A stretch of 64,000 bases of DNA from Gracilariopsis chorda (taxonomy: Eukaryota > Rhodophyta > Florideophyceae > Gracilariales > Gracilariaceae). The notes below the pieces were generated by a model. The model worked only from the letters and a program-made list of their open reading frames with translations, did no database searches and had not been told where the DNA came from. The stretch is from positions 124,001-188,000 of the forward strand of contig NBIV01000106.1 of the NCBI GenBank assembly GCA_003194525.1. Reading direction: 5' to 3'. Positions 36,472 to 47,866 of this stretch are shown piece after piece. Numbering within the stretch: position 1 is the first letter of the stretch; every line of letters begins with the position of its first letter. The position numbers were made by a program, and so were the translations under genes.

Positions 36472-38228
36472 TTACAAGACTTGTGAATCGATGAGAGAGG
36501 AAACGCGACAACCTCTAGGACGGGACTGCCTACATAGCCACCTGCGACCACAGAGTAACGCTTCGGCCTCAAGTACATTAATGTGCGCAGGACACCGCCA
36601 CTCATGCGATTGGACTAATTTCCAATCTAAGGGCTTGAGGTGGTCCCCAAAAAACGAGAAATCAACTGCTAGATTTCCCAATTCTCGAGGATCGTTTCCC
36701 AAAAAGATGGGGTTTAGAAAATCAGATTGATGCGCCACAATTGACGTTTGCGCCGGGCGGTGGATGTTCATAGGGGCGTAGAGAGCTCCTCCTCCTTGTG
36801 TGCTAGCATCGGTGCATAATAGAAATGGGCAGTGATCCGCTTTCATGTCTGCGTGTAGTAACGGTGCAAGGGCAATGAGATTTTTCAACTCATCTATAAC
36901 ACTTAGAGGGGGAGTGAGGATCGATTTTCAGTCTGTAGCAGCTTGTAAACCTGGTTCAGACATGCAAAAATCGGCCTTCTCAGTACCAGAAACCAATTCC
37001 ATGAGCCGAGGAGCGATTACAACACCTTTCGAGGCCAAATCTTCTGCCTCACCAAAAACCAGGTGTTTGCGATAACGCGCTCCAATTTTCTCGGGGCCGG
37101 TTCCAATTCCCCTGAGGGATCCAAGATAATTCCTAACACCGACACACGGTTCTGGCATGGAGATACACAATTTGATAACTTAGGCTGCAGGTCGGCGTTT
37201 TCGAAAGCAGCAAAAACCCGATTGTAGTATTTTGCCACTAGCTCCCGATCCCTTCCAAAAATAAAGAAGTCATCAATGTCCATCCCGTATCTCACCAGCC
37301 CTAACCAACTTGACGAATATCCGACAATCTCGAGTTCTTTTGGAAGCTTCGCTAGGTGAAAAGCAACAAAACGGTGGACTTGTTGCGCAATAATAACAGA
37401 GTGACTCCCACCCATGGGTAGCACCCTCAAGCGGATGTACACTCGTTTACCATAGCGCAGAAGTGGCCGCAAACCAAAAAACTTTCGAAGATGTATCGGG
37501 AGCTCTAACCGATAGTAAAAAGTGTCGATGTATAATTTTCCAATCCAGAGCGGGTCTGAAGTATCAATTTTGAGCTGCCTCATCAAGCCGGGAGTAAGAA
37601 GCGAAGGGTCCGCAGGTTCCGAAAAATGCAAATTCCCGCGCCTGGAATCAATAATCAGACGTTGGCGATCTGCATCCTTTTGGAATGCAAACACTCCATT
37701 CAGTTCTACGGGCTCTTCGGCACAAACGTCTACCAATTGAGCCTTCAGCAACCGTTCCACGAGTGCTTCGTAAGTTCCATTCTTCACCATGATCACGATT
37801 TTCTGATTTCGGCGCTGCCACGGAGGGACCAAATCAGAAAATATTGAGCGAGATTCTGGGTTGCAATATTGCTGGGCAACACCGGGCGGCAATACTGCTG
37901 AGAGAGGGACAGACCCTGAAACACCACCAGCAGGTAGCGACATCAAATCAGGGTCAATTTCCAAGGCATCTGCCTTTCCAAACCGATCCCCATAGATATC
38001 CATGTACGAAAAACAGGCCGCTGGCTGCACCTGCAGCAAGGCGAGGCGGCACAATGTTTCGCACCGGTCAATGAGGTATAGCTGGACGCGGGCAGCAAGT
38101 TCCGATTTTTGGGGGTACCGTTCGGGGTTTTCCGGGAGTTGGGAGCGAAAATACTTCAGAAATCGCGCATTGGGGTTATGAAGCAGATTGAGGCCCCTAG
38201 TGCGAAATTCAGCAGCGCGAAAAATCAA
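36472..38228 (-). other. RT and RNase H region of the DIRS-type element (fossil)
   Basis: RT landmarks read GVFAFQKDADRQRLIIDSRR, RLRVLPMGGSHSVIIAQ and YGMDIDDFFIFG, the last in the place of the YxDD box. RNase H follows with PFLLCTDASTQGGGALYAP and HINVLEAEALLCG. The FxxxKDxxRQRLIID form is characteristic of DIRS-like RTs. Confidence 0.8.
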
Positions 38229-38387
38229 ACGCCAAAGATGTTAACGTGAGCGGTTTCGGAGAGATTTGGAGGATTTTCTGTTTCCAAGAACGGCCACCTT
38301 TAACGGAAATAGGTCACGTCGATCCATAACTATAAACTACTACTACTAAAAATTGGTTCTACGATAAGTTGCAATAAAAACGAAAGT

Positions 38388-39600
38388 CTACTCTAACTCG
38401 CCCCCACCAGCTCCCCCTTTCTTCTGAGAGCGTGGCTTCTGGGCGCGTCCCATAGCAAGTTCGGCGGCTCGAAAATGCTTATACGACCACAGCTGGGTGT
38501 CCTGAACACGCTTGGCGTGAGTATTGGAATTTTCCTCCAAGTGGCCAGCAACCTGCCAACTACGGTGATCCATGGGCGTTTCGATGGCGTAAATTTGGCG
38601 TGCCATCACCTCGACCGCGGAAGATTTCTTCATCCATGTGCAACCCTCATCCTGAAGGAGGAAATCCATTGCTCGCGCTATCGATGCAGCTTCCAGGGTG
38701 TTACGGGCATTATTACTAAGCCCTTAGTTTGGAAAATGCTGCACGGCTACCGCGAATGATCCATAAACGGACAGCCAGTCTCGCATAAGGCTACCCACAA
38801 TCCGTTCCTTTCCCTTCACCTTTAACCTTATCCCAGTGAGACGAAAACGACGACTGTCCTCTTCGTCATCTTCTGACTCACTCTCGCTTTCTTCCTCCCT
38901 CCTCTTCTTATGATTTTTTCCACGGAGTGTAGGCACTTCCAAACTGAGTTCGTCACTATCGGAGCTGCTGCTCGACGAGGATGAGTCTCTGTCGGAATTT
39001 TGAAATGCCCTTCTATATGCCCGAGAACGTGATTTAAGCATGCTTATTACGTTTTTGGGCTTTTCCTCCTTTTCCCTCCTCTTGTTACTCTCTACTAGAC
39101 CCGCCACGGCGGAGACAACTTGGTCCAGCTTCGCTGCAAGTTCAGCTGTAGAGGGGCCTTCCTCGCTATCTTTTCTGGGTTTTGAAGAGCCGGTCCCAAC
39201 CGCCTCCTCACCATCTAAAATATTCGGGTCTATTCGAGATTTCTTAACCCCTTTCGGTTTCTTGGATGACCTGTAATTGACTTTGTAAACCGGTGTCGTC
39301 TCGGAATCTGAGGCCGCACGACGCTTACGGGGAACCATTACCTCATCTTCCAAATCTAGTTTGAGAGACGGATAGCTTCCAGCCTCAAGCTCGTTTGCGA
39401 CGAGCGAAGCGGTCATTGGTTCTAGACGTACCCAGTCCCAGTCAAATTCAGGGCATTTTGCTTCAAGCCGCTCAAGCGCATTGTTCAAGCCACTTTCAGT
39501 AAGCCTTGGGAGCATTGCAAAATTCACCTCCTTTCTAAAATAGTCCAGCGCCTCTTTACCCGTCCTCATACCTTCACAATGGTGCAGGACCTCGGCCAAT
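38388..39600 (-). other. Gag-like region of the DIRS-type element (fossil)
   Basis: A frame at 38,724-39,599 is Lys/Glu/Ser-rich with a long run of Ser and Asp residues and a bipartite basic stretch (KKPKGVKKSR). A short frame at 38,388-38,669 follows. Position upstream of RT supports a gag-like role; there is no diagnostic motif. Confidence 0.5.
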
Positions 39601-40043
39601 TTTTCTTTTGTAGCAAGTCGATATTTTCAGAAAAGCGGCAGACTCATACCACAATTCCTAGTCAGTTTGGCCCACTGACAGGCTCCTATTTTTTCGGGAG
39701 GGCTGCTCCTTTGCGGTAGGACGGCTAAAAAGCCCCACAAGCCGGACTGGCTGCATCTTTGCACTCCAGTCCCTCGTAAAGCCTAGTGCGCTATGTCGGA
39801 GCACCTAAAAGAGTTTATAGGCACGGTGCTAGAAATTCCTACGGGATTAACGGTAGCTGGTCCCGATCCAGACGGTTCTCTCTCGCAGGCCACCTGGGGA
39901 TGGCAATCGATTTTTCGCGCTAACGCCGCCCCCAGTCCCCTCATTGAGTTAGACTAGCCGCTAGCGCGCCACAATACCAGCCGACCATTTTTCCTAAGTC
40001 TTCTGACACGTATTACACGTGTAAGAAATCCCGGAGCAGTGGT

Positions 40044-40074
40044 TGAGGCCAAACTGGAGTACAGTTTGGCCTCA
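40044..40074. repeat. Hairpin, 13-bp arms
   Basis: TGAGGCCAAACTG and its exact inverted copy are separated by 5 bases. It lies in the apparently non-coding right part of the DIRS-type element. Confidence 0.7.
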
Positions 40075-41306
40075 GTTCAGGCGAAATTTCGCCCTAGGGG
40101 ATGAAAAGTAGACTTCTCGATCTAAGCTGCAAGAAACTGCCCTAGTGGCACAGCCCTTGTGCAGCTCTGAATTTTTTATGTAGTGTTTGATTGCCGAAAT
40201 CGGATTCACCGGTTGTTCAGAGAACCAAAAAATACACTAGAAGGTGCAAAAATCTGTTGCCATGGCATGAAAAACTACATTCACAGACCCTCACTGATCA
40301 AGATTTTAAGCCGACAAAGCGGTCTGATCCATTTTTGCCACGCTCAACAAATAGTTTCTCTGACCCCCAAGGAACCATATACGTCTACGAAAAAAGGCGT
40401 AGCCTCAAATGCTTCTTAAAGGGTGGATGTAGAACCTTCGGAGCAGAATCGCCTTAAGTGAAGGCCCTACTATCCCCTAAAAAATTAACACACACCTCCT
40501 GAGTTCTCAAGAGGGAACAGCTCTCCACGATCAAGCGGTCAGCCAAAATTTTGATTTGTTAAAAAGGTGGGGAGCATGAGAAAAAGTTCTTTCCATCCGT
40601 TTTCCAGACCAGCCTACCTAAGCGGCGATCGTTCCAACGTAGATATGCAGGAGTCTTAGTTTCCTTCAGACTCAACCAAGCAGGTCAAAAAAATTTTGCC
40701 CTACCCAGGAATCTGGAGTACTCACGAACGGCACGACGAGAACGTGCTCCTGCAACGCCGAGACCGAAAAAGCATCTACCGCAATTTTCAGCCTCCTAGT
40801 GGATTATTTACATAATGCCCCCCACCAGCTTCATGCTAGGGCACCCTGAATATCCGTACTACCACGCTTGCTTACAGTAAAAATCTGCAACACGCACACG
40901 GCACCATTTACCCAGGATTCTTTAGGAGTGTTATGATCCGATTTACTCATTAACTTAGAGCAGAGTCGATCAAACCACAGAACACCATTCTCCTGCCGAA
41001 GCAGGCCCGTCAGGCTAGTCCCGATCAATTTCCTGGTTAAAGTCTCGCATCAGTTAGTCGATACGCCTTCCACTGATTTTTGAGCCTATGAGATAGACCC
41101 CGTGGGAGAGACCTACAGGCCAGCAACACGCTGACGTCCATCTCCCAGCCGATACTACCATAAAACAGTGCATCCCCGTTCTGGGTACGAGGTGGATGAT
41201 AAATCCTATGGCCACGACTAGACAACAAGGTGGACGAAATCCTTGGTTACCCTGAGCGCCGCTCCTCGCATGCTCACCCGCCCACGGGCAAACACACAGC
41301 ACGGCC

Positions 41307-41319
41307 GGGGGGGGGGGGG
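41307..41319. repeat. Run of 13 G
   Basis: An uninterrupted G run flanked by CC and CCC, giving a GGCC-type context. It could be a true homopolymer or a length-uncertain assembly site. Confidence 0.6.
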
Positions 41320-41999
41320 CCCGGTGCTCAGTACTCCTAAAGCCAGCGAAATCAGAATTTTAAAACCTCAATTCTTGCAGGGCGCCGCGTTTCACAAAAT
41401 CCTCTGCTCTTTCCCAGGGGTAAGCCCAGAATCAAGTTCGGATTTCACAAGCCACAACACTACCCACTAAACCAAGGCCCAAGGGGACACTAGTAGTCTT
41501 TCCCAGGGGTGAGAGAAAATTTACTCGACACCTCGAAACTGGAAAATCTCCCCAAGAGTCGGAAAAATGGATCGGATCGACTGCATCAATCTCTCAGCGG
41601 TGCACCTCTTCAATCTCACAATTTTCTAGGGAAGGATCGTTGTTCAACGTGAAAATCAGCTTCGCTCCAGGAGTCCGAGAACTCAACCGAAGCTACTGCA
41701 CCGACTACATCTCCAGAGAACTGCCCCAAAGGCTCGACGGAACGCTTTTCAACCTCCCCAGATATAATGGCTGATAGCCCCAACGATAAGAGCCCCAACT
41801 CCCTCTGAAATGTCACTAAGTCCAAAAACCACTCTAATTTTTTCTTAAGCCAACCCTCTATTTTCTGACACATGAATGCATCAAAAACTCCCATCAAACC
41901 GTACCACTCCCGCTGTTTTTCTAACTATTGACAGTTGCTTCGCACGTCAGTTGGCGTCTCCCTATCCACTCCACTCATAAGGATACATCTTGGTCAACA

Positions 42000-43109
42000 A
42001 GTTGACATTCCAGTACCAAGTTAGGTTTGAAGCACTATTTCACAACTGCATACCACCCCCAGACCAATGGGCAAGTGGAAAGGTTTAACAAAACCCTTGG
42101 GAAACGATTGCGTAATTACGTAGCTGAACACCAATCGGATTGGGCTGAGTTCGTACAGCCCTTGACGTACGCTTACAACCGGCAGGTACATCGCTCAACG
42201 GGAACTACTCCCTTTGATTTGGTTTTGTCACGACACTCTCCAGGTATTATTGTCCAAGCTGGTCCGGCGAACCGCCGTGCCTCTGGAATACATTCTCCCG
42301 CTCAGGTGAAGAGGGATACCCTACGAAGGTTGAGGGAAACCCTTGCGGTAGCATCATCGATGATGACTGCAGCCCAGGAGAGGTACAAGAAGTACTTCGA
42401 CCAGAAGGTGAAAGGAATTACCAAAGTGGAAGTCGGGGACTACTTTTTCGTGGATGTCCCACCAAATGGTGTACGGCCAGTCCCAAAGGACTAGAAAGAT
42501 GACCGGATTGTAGCGGAGAAGATAAAATCCAAGCTACTGCCGATGTCAAATGGTTCTTACGAGGTTATACGAAAAGAGGACCACACGGTAACAATACCGG
42601 AAGTCGTTTTAGAGATCACTGTTTTGGTTGATAGGGTTACGAAGGCCCTGCAGGCCAACGTACCAACCGAGGTTCTCGATGGAACACAGAGCACCCTTGC
42701 TCCGGCTCCATCAACACAATTGGAACTACAAGCTCCGAGGGACCCGGCCTATAGTCCGTCACCCGGTGGGAGCACTAAACCAGTTGGACCAAAGACGGTT
42801 ACCGCAGACCATACGGTCACTCCCGCTGCTTCACGGATTGGAAATGGAACACCACCACAAGGGAACGCAACAAAACTTCTTGGAAATGTACCAACAGAAA
42901 CGGAAGGGGTCATTGACTTCATCGTCGGTCACGAGTTTACCATATCGGGAACTCGGTACCGTGTACGGTGGTATGGATGGATGGAATTCCATGACACCAT
43001 GGAACCGCCCCACCACATAACCAATACCTTCCTCATAAGGTATTGGCGCAAACGAAATGAAACCCAGCCAACTGGATCCCTCAACGCCCATGCCGGGCAT
43101 GGACGCTAA
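42000..43109 (+). other. Integrase end and chromodomain-like module of Ty3 element 2 (fossil)
   Basis: KHYFTTAYHPQTNGQVERFN, YAYNRQVHRSTGTTPFDLVL and the following module are typical of the late integrase core and C-terminal domain. Near 42,905-43,060 the translation IVGHEFTISGTRYRVRWYGW resembles a degenerate chromodomain. The part resumes after the inserted DIRS-type element. Confidence 0.8.
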
Positions 43110-43277
43110 GGAGGGGTCAGGGGAGAACTTTTTGAAGCAATGCAACGAGGTGAATAACTAAAAAGAAACTAACAACAACTCTGCTAACAACAGAACACAT
43201 TTACGCATGTTGGCACTCACAAGATTGTGCAAAAGCGACGATGAAACCGCATCTTAAGGAACATACCCAGACCGAGA

Positions 43278-44972
43278 TCAAGTACCATAGCCATCCCGTC
43301 CATTCCCCCGACCAAGAGGTAGCGAAGTCCCTGGCGGATTCCATCCCCGGCCACGTCGGCGACCGGCCGACCCACCGGCTCTGGAGACACCACCAGGAGT
43401 AGTACCAGCCATGGGAGACGGACCAGTCGAGGGACCGGCTTGACCAGCTGGAAAACCGTGTGTAACCGGAATTGGTGGAGGACGATTGGGATACACTGGA
43501 TGGGTCTGCGCCGGTTGAGCCAAAGGGGATACAGTACCGAAGGGGGCCATGGACGGAACACCTGAATGGGAATTGAAGCCGGTGGAAGTTAGTAGTTGAA
43601 AGCCGGTTGGTGTGGTCGTGGCTGGAACACCGAAGGATTGAGTCAGCCCCACGGCAGCCTTTTGGTTATAAGACGTACCAGCCGAGGGCGTATCGTCAAT
43701 TATCTGGGAAAGAGCTCCCATATGGAGGGTCAATGCCTGGTATAGCCAGTGCTGGAATTGGTCCCATAAGCGGCGGAGGCCATCGTTTTGAGACTCCCGC
43801 CGTGCCAAGACCGGAAGGTAACTGGTCAGGGCATCAATGGCCGCAATGGCACTCGGTGGACCCGGTCGGTTGACGTACCATAGACAACCATGATGGAGTC
43901 GGTGCAAAGCACTTTCGATACCGTCAAGGTGTCCGCCATGGCGTGGAGCCGAAGGGCTGACTACCGGAATGGATCGGAATGGACCAGCAATAGCCTGACC
44001 AACTGGAGTGGAAGCAGTTCCGTGACCAGTAGGAGGTGCGACCGTAGTAGGTGGAGTAGCCGCCACGGGGACGCTCGCAGGCACCGCTGGGGACTCTATA
44101 ACCGACTGGAGCATAGCAACGCCCGCGTGGTCTCCATCGTCCTGACCGACAAGATGAAGTTGGAGGCTCTGCTCCTCCGTCGTAGCTACGCGGAGTTTCT
44201 TATGGTTCCATACCGTCCAGGCCTGGGCTGCTCTCCAGGGGTGGTCTTCAGCTGCATCCAAAATGGGGGTGAGCTCCTCGAACGAGTACGGTGTATCTCT
44301 TAGCAGGTTTTCTATGCCTGGTTCGTCGCGTATGATCTCCACCAGGTGCTTCGACATACGAAAGATACGAACAACAGGATACAGAGCGCTAGCCGGAAAG
44401 ACTGGATCATTAGACGGGGTAGGCCAAGTCACGCCCTCTCGAGCCGTCTGGAGGGATAGAAGAGCCGTCATGGTCGCAAAACCCGCAAGGGCAATGGTCC
44501 AAACGATACCTGAAATAGGAGAGCTATCTATAATAGCACTGCTAAAGTAGGCTAAAACCGGAAGGGTTGGTACGTCCAAGAACTGGCATACTTCGTAGTG
44601 CTCCCACCAACTTGGTCGTTGCATATACATCTTACGGCGCATCGCATCGTCTTGCGAAAAGAATTCCACTAGGTTGTGCGTGTGCATAGTCCGCACGTTG
44701 GCCGGGCGGTGGCGAAGGCGGGACTCGTCAGCTGAGTCCCCAGCCCACCTTTCACGGTCCATGAACCAGTTGGTATGCAACGGTTTGTCGAAGCAAACCA
44801 AGTCAAAGTCACACCGCACGGCCCGAGAGTGGGGACCCATATCGTATAGGGACCAAGCCATTCGGCCGAAGTAATTCAGTTCTTGGGGACCGCGGAAGAA
44901 GGAAAGGTCACACGGAACCATTGGAGGTATAACATACACGAAGGTTGTATGACGCTGCTTGGCATCAAACAC
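43278..44972 (-). other. Long antisense frame inside Ty3 element 2 (fossil)
   Basis: A minus-strand frame of about 560 codons lies between integrase and the 3' LTR. The first half reads like a folded protein, with aromatic-rich segments (SWWEHYEVCQFLDVPTLPVL) and one hydrophobic stretch (GIVWTIALAGFATMTALL). The second half is Pro/Gly/Thr-rich and ends in a basic GRRRGRGW tail. It has no similarity I recognise. Antisense extra frames in this position are known from some plant LTR elements, but homology to those is not claimed. Confidence 0.55.
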
Positions 44973-45449
44973 CGCCGATCGGTTGAGCTATCGGTTTCGG
45001 CTACCAGGTGGTGAAGGAGCCCTATAGGTGGGAATCAGCGCTAGGCGTTTGCAATCCAATCGGGTGTAAGCGACATAGGTATCCACGGAGGGTCGACGGT
45101 ATTCGTTCGGACCCTTAACCGAGTTGGTATTGATAGGCTAATAATTGGAATCGAAGATGCGGCGGTCAATGTCCTCCAAAGCGGTTCTATTACCAACTTG
45201 GCGGTGAAACAGTTCACGAACGGGAAGAGGACGCTAATTCGGTTGAACTATAGGAGAAACAGCTGTTGGAGAGGTGTGAGAAGTCCCAGGGATCGGCTGG
45301 TCTGGATAGTTGATCTGAGAAGCCGAAGGGTGTCCGCGACCGGGGCCTCGACCACTACTGGGAGTCTGCGAATCTCCCTGGGATTGGCAGCGAGTAACCC
45401 GTTAGGAAATGCCCCCGTAGGGACCCATCCGAGGGTGACGGTTCATTGC

Positions 45450-46196
45450 TTACTCCAGACCAATTGAGCCTTTGTGAAATCCGGTTGGCGGGGAGGAAGG
45501 AGACCGACCAGGGGAGTCGTTCCAAGTGGTAAAATAGGGATCAGGACCTGGTTCCGTGACCGCTGGAGGAGCCCCATTGCCTGTTGGCTGGGACCCATCG
45601 GTGAACGGCCTCGAGGCAAGGAGAAAACGCCGAACAGTGGAAGACGGTTCTCTCCGTCCGGAGTGATTTGAATGGGTATCTGGCTTATCCCCCTTGGAAT
45701 CGATGTCCTGTGTCGGCGTGAGAGGAGCAGGACGGCGCGTTGGCCCCTTCCCAGAACCAATCGGTGGATGTGCTGGCGAGGCCTCTCGCTCTTCCAAGTC
45801 CAAATGGTTTACCACTTCTTCGGGTGGGAGGCGCATGACGTGTCGAATAAGGACTAACCAATTGGGAGGAAGACCAACGGGCATTCGCGTGGGACGCCAC
45901 GTCGCACCCACAATAGACGGAATGGGTAATACCAACCGAAGGTAGAGGCGTCTTATGCAGGGATCCGAAACCGTGAAGGGGAAGCGCGAATTCAAGTTGT
46001 CAGCCAACCAAGTGGTGAAATTGTCGCTGTCGCGGACGGGCCCACCGGGAGAAGTCAACCGAAAGGAACGAAAAGGATCAACCCGTAAGGAGAGTGTCGC
46101 GCTATTCTGAAGAGCTAAGTGGTCAGCGTGTATGGGATGGGTTTTTGAGGCCAAGTGGGAACCCTCGGGTCTGAATCTACGGCAAGGAAGATGCAC
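45450..46196 (-). other. Second antisense frame inside Ty3 element 2 (fossil)
   Basis: About 248 codons on the minus strand, upstream of the 560-codon frame in transcriptional order and starting near the 3' LTR. It has a plausible folded part (LADNLNSRFPFTVSDPCIRR, PPNWLVLIRHVMRLPPEEVV) followed by a Pro/Ser-rich tail. Not recognised. It may belong with the 43,278-44,972 frame as one antisense unit. Confidence 0.45.
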
Positions 46197-46337
46197 GGGC
46201 GACTGTCGAGCCGATTACCAAATGGCTACGCACGCTGCGCCACGGGCCGGAGTTACCGCCAAAACTGGTTCGCCGACACTGGCCACTGGGCCACAGTGTA
46301 CAGCCACGAGGGCGTGCCTGTCGGTAGAAGGGGGGTC

Positions 46338-46890
46338 TGTGATACAGTGAGATCTGACCACATGGGCAGTGCAACGCACGCTGGACCAATTGGTGAGTGT
46401 GCCTCGTGGGTCAGAGTGGCTAAGTAATTAGTTTACTAATTTATTTATTTATTTTAGATAGGTAGTGACACCGCGCTACTGTGGTGTGGGGCCAGGCCAC
46501 TAGGGCCGGCCCCAACGTATGCCGCGTATCCGAGTGCACCAGAGTTTGAGCCTCGCTCACCCTTAAGGTGGGTGCAGCGCTCCCTCATCAAGCATGATAA
46601 AGGCAAGCACCTCTTGGCTACGTGTGTTACCAACTGGTTTCTACAATCAAACTCTTGGTTTAGCTAAGACTATTCAGGCTTTACTAAACCGTGTGCACCG
46701 TACTACCAACATTACAAATTGGTTACGGTAAGCCCGCCTGGTTATCTTGCGCCCCTAGTGGTTTGGTGCTGTCACACCCATTCGGTTACTCAACTTCCAC
46801 CGTTCTGTTCGAGCCCTCGTCGCCCTCCCGCCAAAGGTTTTCCAAACAGAGTACCCCGTTGGTACTTGACACCCGATTGGTTGTACCACA
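46338..46890 (+). repeat. 3' LTR of Ty3 element 2
   Basis: It matches 28,269-28,820 in the same orientation. It is preceded by a purine tract (AGAAGGGGGG) and followed by GTAAC. Confidence 0.88.
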
Positions 46891-46932
46891 GTAACCACGC
46901 ATGGTTCAACCTATTAAGGTCGGAAGACCACT

Positions 46933-47866
46933 TGTAGTGCAAAACCCGACGTTTGGGTATCACAATCAAGATGTCCGGAGCCTTGCTCCCTGTGGAGGCA
47001 GACCCAGTGACAGAGCCCTCTGTATACCTGTGATAAGGGCGTAACTCCGTAGGTATTTCCGATTGAACACAGAGGTGGATAACGAAAGGTGAACCGGAGC
47101 CAGAAAGACGATCAAATCAGAGACCGGTGTGCCACGCGATGCGACGGTTCAGAATATACCCGGTGAAGGGTGCCTTCTGAGGAAGGACAAAAACCACCCA
47201 GCAGGTCGTGAGGAAAGCGAAACCAGACCCGACGGAGGGTGCACATGCACGGGATGTAGCGGAAAAATTACCCAATACAGGACTGATAACAGTATCACAC
47301 GTTAGATAAATGAAACACGACAATTATAACACAGAGTATCTGTATGCTCACCGAGCGGTTGAATTGAGCGAACCGAATGCGGTGACCCTCCGCGAGGAGT
47401 ATAAAACGGCACAACGACGTCACAATCTCGAGCCGGATACCTCAGGTCAAACTGAACAGTTATGAATGACCAAAGTCTTGGGTTAACTTTGCTTAGTGCT
47501 CGCGACGATGAAATTGCGCTCAATTAATTAGTTACACTACTAAATAAATTAAAATAGTTAACCAAAATAGTACAAAACTCCTCACGTCCACACGTGGTCA
47601 GGTCAGTGTCTGGCACCCTGAGGGATCAACCCAAGTAAGACATAACACCACAGCATGGTGCTGTGCCACACATGCACAAGCCTCCACTCATGCTGCAATG
47701 CATTCTAGATTACTAACTTCCAAGATGAAAATTCACACAGCAATACATCCCATTGGCATCGCCTTGTACGGGTACAACTCATATACCATAGAGCCGTCAC
47801 GGTAACCGCTTCGCACTCATATGAGTAGAATCATTGCGATTTCCACGTATTTCGCGTTGCAACACA
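46933..47866 (-). repeat. 5' LTR of Ty3 element 1
   Basis: Read on the minus strand it starts TGTGTTGCAACGCG at 47,866 and ends GCACTACA at 46,933. The next bases (AG, then TGGTCTTCCGACC) look like a tRNA primer-binding site. Element 2 lies only 37 bp further in. Confidence 0.85.

Larger units (their letters stand above)
35080..41990 (-). mobile_element. DIRS-type tyrosine-recombinase retrotransposon (fossil)
   Basis: The innermost layer, on the minus strand, inside the integrase region of element 2. Parts are a gag-like frame (about 38,724-39,600), an RT/RNase H region (about 36,470-38,230) and a tyrosine recombinase (about 35,270-36,340). The presence of a tyrosine recombinase in place of a DDE integrase defines the DIRS/Ngaro/PAT group. 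About 2.4 kb at the right end (39,600-41,990) has no recognised coding sequence and may hold the terminal repeats. Both edges are approximate because I found no target duplication, as expected of this group. It is broken in several places, and must be younger than element 2. Confidence 0.75.
28269..46890 (+). mobile_element. Ty3/gypsy element 2 with antisense extra frames (fossil)
   Basis: A plus-strand LTR element inserted just inside the 5' LTR of element 1. LTRs are 552 and 553 bp, begin TGTGATAC and end GTACCACA. The 5-bp duplication GTAAC is perfect at 28,264-28,268 and 46,891-46,895. A polypurine tract lies at about 46,327-46,336. The LTRs differ at roughly one position in ten by eye. 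Parts in order are gag, protease, RT, RNase H, integrase with a chromodomain-like end, then about 3.2 kb with mainly minus-strand frames. A DIRS-type element sits inside the integrase region. Without it, the element is about 11.7 kb. The coding region is broken in several places. Confidence 0.88.
19395..47866 (-). mobile_element. Ty3/gypsy chromovirus-like element 1 (fossil)
   Basis: A minus-strand LTR retroelement inserted into the Tc1-like transposon. Its own sequence is 19,395-28,268 plus 46,891-47,866, about 9.8 kb; the rest is element 2. LTRs of 916 and 934 bp share the same orientation, begin TGTG and end TACA on the minus strand, and differ at roughly one position in ten by eye. The flanking duplication reads TTATT on the 5' side and GTATT on the 3' side. 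A primer-binding-like site (TGGTCTTCCGACC) follows the 5' LTR by two bases, and a polypurine tract (minus strand of 20,311-20,323) precedes the 3' LTR. Parts in order are gag, protease, RT, RNase H, integrase and a chromodomain. The coding region is broken in many places (roughly ten or more). It is old. Confidence 0.85.

Noticed and set aside
19395-47866. Interpreting the 0.9-kb direct repeats as a segmental duplication
   Set aside because: They have LTR boundaries, a primer-binding-like site and a purine tract on the correct sides, and they split a Tc1 gene at one point.
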